Shown piece by piece: positions 5,886-11,082 of a stretch of 11,082 bases of DNA. The position numbers were made by a program, and so were the translations under genes. How positions within the stretch are numbered: position 1 is the stretch's first letter; the number at the start of each line of letters is the position of its first letter. The stretch is from contig CALUZE010000030.1 in the NCBI GenBank assembly GCA_944325235.1, positions 1-11,082 of the forward strand. Reading direction: 5' to 3'. Source of the DNA: an uncultured Elusimicrobiales bacterium (GTDB lineage: Bacteria; Elusimicrobiota; Elusimicrobia; Elusimicrobiales; Elusimicrobiaceae). The notes below the pieces were generated by a model. That model ran no database searches and was not told where the DNA came from. It saw nothing but the letters and a program-made list of their open reading frames with translations.

Positions 5886-7238
5886 TTACTCCAGCAAATC
5901 GCCGTCGTCCAAACACACGGTGTAGCCGTAAAACGCGTAGCTTTCCACCAGCGAGTTGGACGGCACTTTGATGTTCGGATTGCGTTTGGCGCGCGAGGCC
6001 ATCAGGTAATAATACGGCACGCCTTTTTTGGGGTCGGCCGTTTTGCGCGCCAGCACAAAATAGCGGCGGTCGTTCTTGGTGACGTTGAGCACATACACGC
6101 CCAATTTGGTGACCAGGGTTTCTTCGGAACATTTCGTCTGGTTTTGGATCATCTTCAAATCCGAACGCGTAATTTCCACGTAACCGGCGTCTTTTAATTG
6201 TTTCACCCGTTCGGCCACTTGGGTCAAAAAGGCCTGCGTGGGGGGCACGTCTTCTTTGGGCAGCAGGAAAGCTTTGCGGCCTTTGAGCGCCTCGGTGTAG
6301 ACATAAAACCCGCTTGGCGTAAGCGTGCTTTGCGGGGTGAAAATTTTCTCCCCTTTCATATCGCGCAAATCAAACACGTCCCGTATCGGTACGCCTACTT
6401 TTTGGAACACGGCAATCGCGTCCTGCCCGATGCTTTTGTCCAGCGCGTTGTAGCCGTCCAGCGTCAGCATATCGCGGGCAAAATCGGTGTCTTTATTAAT
6501 CGTCACGATGTATTCCGCCGGCACGCGCTGGTATTTGTTCTTCAGGTAGTCCAAGCCGCCGCGTTCTTCGGCACTGTGGATTTTTTCAAACAGTTTGCGG
6601 TCGTCGTCCGTCAGTTCCGTGGCGTCGGGCTTGACGGCATAGCGCTGTTTGAGCGCGGTTAACATTTCGTCATCCGTCAGGTAGTACGGCTCCAGGCTGA
6701 TTAAACGTTTGCGCGCAATCAGGTTCAGCGGTTCCACCGCCAAGGCCGAGCGGTAATATTCCGCCGCGCCCTGTTTGTCCCCCTGGTACTCCACAATCAC
6801 GCCTTTGCCCACCAGCGAGTTCACATTGGCGGCGTTGTACTCCAGCGATTTGGTATACATCTTTAAAGCGGTATCGTTCTGCTGGCGTTTAAGCGCAATG
6901 TCCCCCAACATAGAATAGGTATAAGAAAAATACGGAGAGGTGCGCGGCATATTGCGCAACGCGGCGTTGAAATGTTTTTCCGCGCCGTCCAAATCGTCCT
7001 GCGTTAAGAGCACGCCCGCCAAAGACAGGTGCGCTTCCACGTTATCGGGGTCCAGCTTTAAACAGCGGGTAAACGTATCCTGCGCCTGCAAATACGACTT
7101 GGCGGCAAAGGCTTGTTTGCCGCTTTCCAGGCACGAAGCCACCGTCTGTTTGCCGCCGGCCGCATACGCGGGGGCCGCACACAGGCAAGCCGTTAACAAA
7201 GCCAAAAAACAATCAGCAGACAGTTTTGAGTAGTGCAT
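5886..7238 (-). CDS. Exported TPR-repeat protein with an unrecognised C-terminal domain
   Basis: The product is 450 aa. A signal peptide is present (hydrophobic FLALLTACLCAAPAYA, likely cut after Ala26). About four TPR units span roughly 32-171, with clear copies at about 48-80 (AQDTFTRCLKLDPDNVEAHLSLAGVL), 82-115 and 138-171 (AAEYYRSALAVEPLN). Residues about 210-450 form a separate alpha/beta region that I cannot assign. It contains KAFLLPKEDVPPTQAF, YFVLARKTADPKKGVPYYYLMA and a C-terminal VCLDDGD. The mature protein has four Cys (36, 59, 370, 442), which may form disulfides outside the cytoplasm. The ATG lies inside the synthase gene upstream (26-nt overlap) and lacks a ribosome site, so it depends on coupling. 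It is the last gene of the four-gene operon. TPRs suggest a protein-binding role in the periplasm. Confidence 0.88.
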   Translation of the reverse strand: MHYSKLSADCFLALLTACLCAAPAYAAGGKQTVASCLESGKQAFAAKSYLQAQDTFTRCLKLDPDNVEAHLSLAGVLLTQDDLDGAEKHFNAALRNMPRTSPYFSYTYSMLGDIALKRQQNDTALKMYTKSLEYNAANVNSLVGKGVIVEYQGDKQGAAEYYRSALAVEPLNLIARKRLISLEPYYLTDDEMLTALKQRYAVKPDATELTDDDRKLFEKIHSAEERGGLDYLKNKYQRVPAEYIVTINKDTDFARDMLTLDGYNALDKSIGQDAIAVFQKVGVPIRDVFDLRDMKGEKIFTPQSTLTPSGFYVYTEALKGRKAFLLPKEDVPPTQAFLTQVAERVKQLKDAGYVEITRSDLKMIQNQTKCSEETLVTKLGVYVLNVTKNDRRYFVLARKTADPKKGVPYYYLMASRAKRNPNIKVPSNSLVESYAFYGYTVCLDDGDLLE

Positions 7239-8031
7239 AAAAAATACAGTTCAGTTTTTCGCCTTTGGTCAATTTGACGGGGCGCGTAAAAAGAAAGCCC
7301 GTTTTTCTTATTTTAGCAAGATTTTTTAAATATACATACCCCATCACCCGGCAGGGGAGCATTTTAAGCCGCGGAAATGCTTTCATACAGGCAAACGCCT
7401 GGGCGTATTCTTCCTGCGTGCGGGCGGCCAATTCTTTCAGCGCGGCGGCCACCCCGCGGGGGTTGCGGTTTTCCAACACGTCGGTCCGCGTTAAACCAAA
7501 GCGGTGCAATAAATCTTCCGGCAGATAGACGCGGCCCAAACGGGCGTCGTCCGGCACGTCGCGGATGATGTTGGTCAGCTGTACGGCCGTGCCTTGGTGC
7601 AAGGCCAGTTGATCGGCCGCCGGGCCCTGCAAGCCCAAAATGTCCAGCGTGGCCAATCCAACGGCTACGGCCACGCGGTAAATATACCAATCCAACTCCG
7701 CCCCCGTTTGATACGTGCGGCCCTGCAAATCGGCCTGCATGCCTTCTATCAGCAGCAAAAAACGGTCCTGCGGAATGGAAAATGTTTGCACGTCCTGCGC
7801 CAGCAGCCGCCCCAGTTCCGTCTGCGCCTGGCCGCGGTACATCCGCGCGATTTCGTCTTTCCACCGGGCCAGCTGTTCGGCCGGGTTGGGTACGTCCGGC
7901 TCGTCGGCCAGGTCGTCCATCCGGCGGCAGAATTCGTAATAATGGGCCAACGCTTCGCGCCGACGTTTGCCCAAAAAGAAAAACGCCGGGCCGAAACTGG
8001 ATTTTTTGTACGACGGGCTGTTAGTCAACAT
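7213..8031 (-). CDS. Squalene/phytoene synthase family enzyme
   Basis: The product is 272 aa. This family condenses two prenyl diphosphates head to head (FPP to presqualene diphosphate, hydroxysqualene or squalene, or GGPP to phytoene). The first Asp-rich motif is RRMDDLADE (Asp39, Asp40, Asp43). The second is QLTNIIRDVPDDARLGRVYLP (Asp158, Asp162). Both bind Mg-diphosphate and both look intact. The N-terminus SSFGPAFFFLGKRRREALAHYYEFCR also fits. The start is ATG 8031, 11 nt inside the pantothenate kinase gene. A longer frame back to 8157 was rejected because its extra 42 residues are Arg/Thr/Pro-rich antifold sequence read out of frame from coaW. Product specificity cannot be read from the sequence. 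No hpn or crt partner genes lie in the window. Confidence 0.93.
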   Translation of the reverse strand: MLTNSPSYKKSSFGPAFFFLGKRRREALAHYYEFCRRMDDLADEPDVPNPAEQLARWKDEIARMYRGQAQTELGRLLAQDVQTFSIPQDRFLLLIEGMQADLQGRTYQTGAELDWYIYRVAVAVGLATLDILGLQGPAADQLALHQGTAVQLTNIIRDVPDDARLGRVYLPEDLLHRFGLTRTDVLENRNPRGVAAALKELAARTQEEYAQAFACMKAFPRLKMLPCRVMGYVYLKNLAKIRKTGFLFTRPVKLTKGEKLNCIFYALLKTVC

Positions 8032-8866
8032 GAATTTTACCGTGCTTGTATAAGTACGAAAGCGCCGCGCCCGTGGCCGTGGCGTAAATGGCGTTGGGCG
8101 GGATGATAAAATTGACGCCGTGCATTTTGTGCAGCGCTTCAAACACGTGTTTGGCAAACGGCACCTGCGTCAGCGTGCCGGTGAGCACCACGTCTTTTAC
8201 GGAATCGTTGCGGCAGGCAAACACGGCCATCATGCCGATGGTTTGAAACACCATATTCAGCACGCCCACCGTTAAATCCTGCGGGGAAACGCCGTCCTCC
8301 ATTTTGCCGAAGTTGGACGCGGTTGTGTCGGGCGTGAGGGTGGAAATAACGCCTGTACTGATGTCGCAAATGTTCAAATCCACGCGGTCCAGCTGGCCGC
8401 CTTCGGCCATTTCCACCACGGTTTTAAACGAGGTGGCGCCGCACAGTTTTTCGCACAGGCCCAGCACCGTGCCGCCGCCCACGCCGGAACCGCCGATGTG
8501 GCAAATGCCTTCCTTGCCGGCACGCACAAATGCCGTGCCGGTGCCCATACTCACAATCAATCCTTCCTTCTTGCCGGACAGGGCCAGCCCGCCCGAACCG
8601 ATGGCCACAAATTCATCCACCGACGAAGTGGGAATGCCGTAAATGTCTTTTTTAAAGAGCGACGACCCCACCCCCGTCAAAATAATCTGCGCCACATCCG
8701 ACAGGGCCAGGCCGTTTTCGTTAATAAATTTGCCCAACGCACCGTAGGCGCTGGTCAGAGGGTCGGCGGCTTCTACTTTTAACATAGAAACCAGTTTGCC
8801 TTCGTCCGTATACCCCACGATTTTGGTGGTGGAACCGCCTACGTCAATACCGATAACGACGCTCAT
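8021..8866 (-). CDS. coaW: Type II pantothenate kinase
   Basis: The product is 281 aa. It phosphorylates pantothenate with ATP, the first step of CoA synthesis, in the cytosol. The ASKHA fold marks are the phosphate loop GIDVGGSTTKIVG (6-18), TGVGSS (64-69), VDEFVAIGSGGL with candidate catalytic Glu85, VSMGTGTAFV (105-114), GGSGVGGGTVLGL (125-137) and TASNFGK. The length fits bacterial type II enzymes, which are typically insensitive to CoA feedback. GGGAGG, inside the end of the M3 peptidase gene, sits 5 nt before the ATG. Start and preceding stop overlap as ATGA (4 nt). The 3' end overlaps the synthase start by 11 nt. Confidence 0.93.
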   Translation of the reverse strand: MSVVIGIDVGGSTTKIVGYTDEGKLVSMLKVEAADPLTSAYGALGKFINENGLALSDVAQIILTGVGSSLFKKDIYGIPTSSVDEFVAIGSGGLALSGKKEGLIVSMGTGTAFVRAGKEGICHIGGSGVGGGTVLGLCEKLCGATSFKTVVEMAEGGQLDRVDLNICDISTGVISTLTPDTTASNFGKMEDGVSPQDLTVGVLNMVFQTIGMMAVFACRNDSVKDVVLTGTLTQVPFAKHVFEALHKMHGVNFIIPPNAIYATATGAALSYLYKHGKIHVD

Positions 8867-10911
8867 AAATCCTCCCGGTTTAGCCCGATAGACTCCAGGA
8901 ACGGCCCGATTTGCGCAGGGCGGCCCAGGAAGTTTTCCACCATTTTTTCTTCGTCTATCGTGCCGCCTTTTTCCAAAATTTCGCGGCGGAATTTTAAGCC
9001 CGTTTCGGGGTTGAAAATACCGTTCTTTTTAAACTCGCCGAAGAAATCTTCCGCGATGACTTCCGACCACAAATAGCCGTAGTAGCCCGCGTCGTACCCG
9101 CCCATAATGTGGCCGAACGACGCCTGCGGAATGGTGCCTTTGGTAAGCGGCAGGCCGCGGATTTTTTTGGTCAAATCAAAGTACAGCTTGGTGGAGTCGG
9201 GCGTCGTTTTGGCGGTGTGGAGCGTCATATCGTACTGTGCAAAAAAGTCCTGCCGCAGGTACGTGCCGCCCGAACCGAAATTTTTGGCCGCAATCATCCG
9301 GTTGATCAAATCGTCCGGCAGCGGTTCGCCCGTTTTGTAGTGTTTGCTGATTTTTTTAAGCACTTGCGGATCCCACGCCCAGCGTTCCAGCATTTGGCTG
9401 GGGGCTTCTACAAAGTCCCAGCTGACGCTGGTGCCCGAAAAAGCCGAGTATTTGGCCTTGGTCAGCGCGTTGTGCAGCACGTGGCCGAACTCGTGGAATA
9501 ACGTTTCCACTTCGCTGTGTTTTAAAAGCGAGGGCGTGGTGGCGGAGGGTTTGTTCATATTGGCTACAATCGCCACAAACGGCGTTTGATAGGTGCCGTC
9601 TTTCTTTTCTTCCCCTTCCACCAGGCCGAAGCAGGCGGCGTGTTTGTACTTGCCTTCGCGCGGGTAGAGGTCCATATAAAAGTAGGCCAGCAGTTCGCCG
9701 CTTTGGCGGTCTTTGATTTTAAACGCTTTTACGTCCGGGTGCCACACGGGGATGTCCACCGGTTCAAACGTAATACCGAAAACGCCGCCGAACAAATCCA
9801 GCATGCCGTCAATCACGACCTGGGAAGGGAAGTATTCTTTAATTTTTTCGCTGTCCAGCTCCAGGTTTTCTTTGCGGTATTTGTTGCTCCAGTAGCCGCT
9901 TTCCCACGAATAAAGCGTGCGGCTTTTTTTGCCGGTTTTGCCGTTCTTGTAGGCAATCATTTCTTTGTCTTCTTTTTTGGCAAGCGGTTTTAATTTCTTT
10001 TGTAAATTTTTCAAGAATTTCATCACCGTTTCGGGGTTTTTGGCCATGCGGTTTTCCAACTTCAGCTGGGCGTGGTTTTCGTACCCCAAAAGCTGAGCAA
10101 TCTGCCGGCGGAGGGTTAACGTCTTTTCCAAGAGTTCCACGTTTTCCTGCCCGCCGCGGCGGTTGTATTTAAATTCCAGGGCTTTGCGGGCGGCTTCGTC
10201 GTCGGCGTTTAACATAAAAGGCACATAGTCCGGGTAGTCCAGCGTCACGAGGTATTTGCCGTCGTCTGTCTTGGCAAGTTTTTCAATATAATCCGGACCC
10301 AGGCCTTTTAATTGGTCGGCCGTCACGGCCAGCGGGTCTTTGTATTCCTGGATGTTTTTGTCAAATTTAATGACATACTCGGCTTCTTCTTTGTTTAAGG
10401 CTTTGAATTTTTCCAGGTCTTCGTCGTTTAAATCCATACCGCTGTTTTTAAAGCCGATGAGCATTTCTTTTACGAGTTTGGTCTGCACCGGGTCCAGCTG
10501 CGGATTGGTGTCGGTATATTCGCGGATGGCGCGGTACACGTCGCGCCGGGTGGCTACGTCCACCATATATTGGCTGATTTGCATTTGCAGGGCCAGGGCC
10601 GCATCGCGGAATTGTTTGTCCGTGGACACGTAAGACAAAAACCCGCTCATTCCCAGGGCGTTGCTGTAATCGTCAAACGCGCGTTCATACGCCATAATGG
10701 TGTTGTCAAAGGTGCGTTGGTCTTTGGGGATGGCCACCAGGGCCGCCAGGTCTTTTTCCAGCTGCACGCGGGCAGCCGCCTCGGCCGGGGCCAATTCTTC
10801 GGCCTTGTAATCAAAATGCAACACACCGTTTTTAAACATATCTGCCATACAATACGCTCCCGTCGCGGTAAAAAGGATTGCCGTAACCAAAAGAAATTTT
10901 GTTTTTTTCAT
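8863..10911 (-). CDS. Signal-peptide-bearing M3 family zinc metallopeptidase (oligopeptidase A/Dcp type)
   Basis: The product is 682 aa, the usual size for Dcp/oligopeptidase A/thimet-type enzymes that cut short peptides inside a closed channel. The zinc site is HEFGH (His473, Glu474, His477), with the third ligand Glu502 in GTSVSWDFVEAPSQ. The C-terminal substrate-side motif HIMGGYDAGYYGYLW (His601, Tyr606, Tyr610, Tyr611, Trp615) is intact, so it should be active. Unlike typical cytosolic members, it begins MKKTKFLLVTAILFTATGAYCMAD, a secretory signal with cleavage around residues 19-23. A periplasmic role in peptide digestion is therefore likely. The ATG has no ribosome site (preceding bases UAUUCCU). 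It is the first gene of the four-gene operon and is divergent from the gene at 11071. Confidence 0.95.
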   Translation of the reverse strand: MKKTKFLLVTAILFTATGAYCMADMFKNGVLHFDYKAEELAPAEAAARVQLEKDLAALVAIPKDQRTFDNTIMAYERAFDDYSNALGMSGFLSYVSTDKQFRDAALALQMQISQYMVDVATRRDVYRAIREYTDTNPQLDPVQTKLVKEMLIGFKNSGMDLNDEDLEKFKALNKEEAEYVIKFDKNIQEYKDPLAVTADQLKGLGPDYIEKLAKTDDGKYLVTLDYPDYVPFMLNADDEAARKALEFKYNRRGGQENVELLEKTLTLRRQIAQLLGYENHAQLKLENRMAKNPETVMKFLKNLQKKLKPLAKKEDKEMIAYKNGKTGKKSRTLYSWESGYWSNKYRKENLELDSEKIKEYFPSQVVIDGMLDLFGGVFGITFEPVDIPVWHPDVKAFKIKDRQSGELLAYFYMDLYPREGKYKHAACFGLVEGEEKKDGTYQTPFVAIVANMNKPSATTPSLLKHSEVETLFHEFGHVLHNALTKAKYSAFSGTSVSWDFVEAPSQMLERWAWDPQVLKKISKHYKTGEPLPDDLINRMIAAKNFGSGGTYLRQDFFAQYDMTLHTAKTTPDSTKLYFDLTKKIRGLPLTKGTIPQASFGHIMGGYDAGYYGYLWSEVIAEDFFGEFKKNGIFNPETGLKFRREILEKGGTIDEEKMVENFLGRPAQIGPFLESIGLNREDL

Positions 10912-10930
10912 AGGAATATATTACACTTTT

Positions 10931-10960
10931 ATTGTATCGGTTTTTGGCCCTGCGGGGCAA
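10931..10960 (-). promoter_or_regulatory. Alternative promoter of the M3 peptidase operon
   Basis: TTGCCC (10960-10955), 18-bp spacer, TACAAT (10936-10931), predicted start 10924 and a 13-nt leader. The bases after the -10 box (AAAAGTG) are the same as after the infC -10 box. Confidence 0.4.
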
Positions 10961-10965
10961 CCGAT
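10936..10965 (-). promoter_or_regulatory. Inverted repeat or hairpin ahead of the M3 peptidase gene
   Basis: ATCGGTT (10965-10959) is complementary to AACCGAT (10942-10936). Inside, GCCC (10958-10955) pairs with GGGC (10950-10947), with a 4-nt loop and a 4-nt bulge. No T run follows on either strand, so it is not a terminator. It is either a leader hairpin, if transcription starts at about 10971, or an operator inside the alternative promoter. Confidence 0.5.
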
Positions 10966-10977
10966 AGCGGTACTGGG

Positions 10978-10986
10978 ATTATAACA
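10978..10986 (-). promoter_or_regulatory. Extended -10 promoter facing the M3 peptidase operon
   Basis: The minus strand reads TGTTATAAT, a perfect extended -10 motif. It would start near 10971 and give a 60-nt leader. It is the mirror image of the + strand motif at 11017-11025. Confidence 0.55.
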
Positions 10987-11016
10987 ACAAACAAGAGGAA
11001 TATTCCTTTTGTTATT

Positions 11017-11025
11017 TGTTATAAT
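11017..11025 (+). promoter_or_regulatory. Extended -10 promoter facing the gene at 11071
   Basis: TGTTATAAT on the + strand, predicted start near 11032 with a 39-nt leader. A competing choice is TTGTTA (11009-11014), 17 bp, TATATT (11032-11037), starting near 11044. Confidence 0.55.
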
Positions 11026-11070
11026 TTATATTATATTAATTCACATCAAGGAATTAGTGGAAAAATAAAA

Positions 11071-11082
11071 ATGTACGAAGCG
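11071..11082 (+). CDS. Start of a gene cut by the window end (MYEA...)
   Basis: The ATG at 11071 is followed by only four codons before the window ends, so nothing can be said of the product. Support comes from the divergent promoters upstream, a purine-rich leader with a weak AGTGGA site 10 nt before the ATG, and an in-frame TAA just upstream (11065-11067). Confidence 0.45.

Larger units (their letters stand above)
10978..11025. repeat. 48-bp imperfect palindrome in the divergent spacer
   Basis: The 24-nt arms 10978-11001 and 11002-11025 are complementary at 21 of 24 positions. The mismatches are at 10988/11015, 10989/11014 and 10995/11008. The centre AGGAATATTCCT (10996-11007) is a perfect 12-bp palindrome. 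The half-site AGGAATAT occurs again at 10912-10919, just before the M3 peptidase start codon. Likely a regulator-binding region controlling both flanking transcripts. Confidence 0.8.

Noticed and set aside
8032..8157. N-terminal extension of the squalene/phytoene synthase
   Set aside because: The extra 42 residues are read out of frame from the conserved end of coaW and resemble no family N-terminus. ATG 8031 starts right at the conserved region.
10936..10965. Inverted repeat as a transcription terminator
   Set aside because: No T run follows on either strand, and it lies inside the promoter or leader of the M3 peptidase operon.
1..11082. CRISPR array, insertion sequence, tRNA or phage genes
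   Set aside because: No regularly spaced direct repeats, transposase or integrase motifs, or tRNA cloverleaf were seen by eye. All gene neighbourhoods look chromosomal.

Overview
The window is a moderately GC-rich, densely coding bacterial chromosome segment. It carries twelve protein-coding genes, including one truncated at each edge. No rRNA, tRNA, CRISPR array, phage or transposon is visible. Core genes (infC-rpmI-rplT, nusB, ligA) mark it as chromosomal. Several exported proteins (a lipoprotein with a lipobox, a DUF2807 protein, a TPR protein and a signal-peptide-bearing M3 peptidase) suggest a diderm bacterium. A gut-type Elusimicrobiota genome would fit the overall look, but that is an impression from style and gene mix, not something proven by the sequence.

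Layout. At 1-552 (+) is the 3' part of an unrecognised Ala/Pro-rich gene. Two back-to-back hairpin terminators follow (573-641), one for each strand. At 661-1868 (-) is the translation operon infC-rpmI-rplT. It has a near-perfect sigma70 promoter (TTGACA-N18-TATAAT) and a hairpin placed exactly at the predicted mRNA 5' end. A strongly foldable infC-rpmI spacer is a candidate site for L20 autoregulation. At 1941-2366 (-) is a small lipoprotein, apparently made from a leaderless transcript. At 2433-3242 (-) is an exported DUF2807 protein with a UUCG-tetraloop terminator. At 3417-5821 (+) is a nusB-ligA unit, closed by a bidirectional terminator (5837-5871).

At 5886-10911 (-) is a tightly packed four-gene run, read as M3 metallopeptidase, type II pantothenate kinase (coaW type), squalene/phytoene synthase, then TPR protein. 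All three junctions overlap (4, 11 and 26 nt), so the genes are almost certainly co-transcribed and translationally coupled. The run joins a CoA-pathway enzyme, an isoprenoid head-to-head condensing enzyme and two exported proteins, with no obvious shared pathway.

Upstream, a 159-nt AT-rich divergent spacer separates this operon from a + strand gene that begins at 11071. The spacer holds a 48-bp imperfect palindrome whose two arms each end in an outward-facing extended -10 motif (TGTTATAAT). I rate this symmetric divergent promoter/operator as the most interesting regulatory structure in the window. I did not find a clear new multi-protein defence or mobile system.
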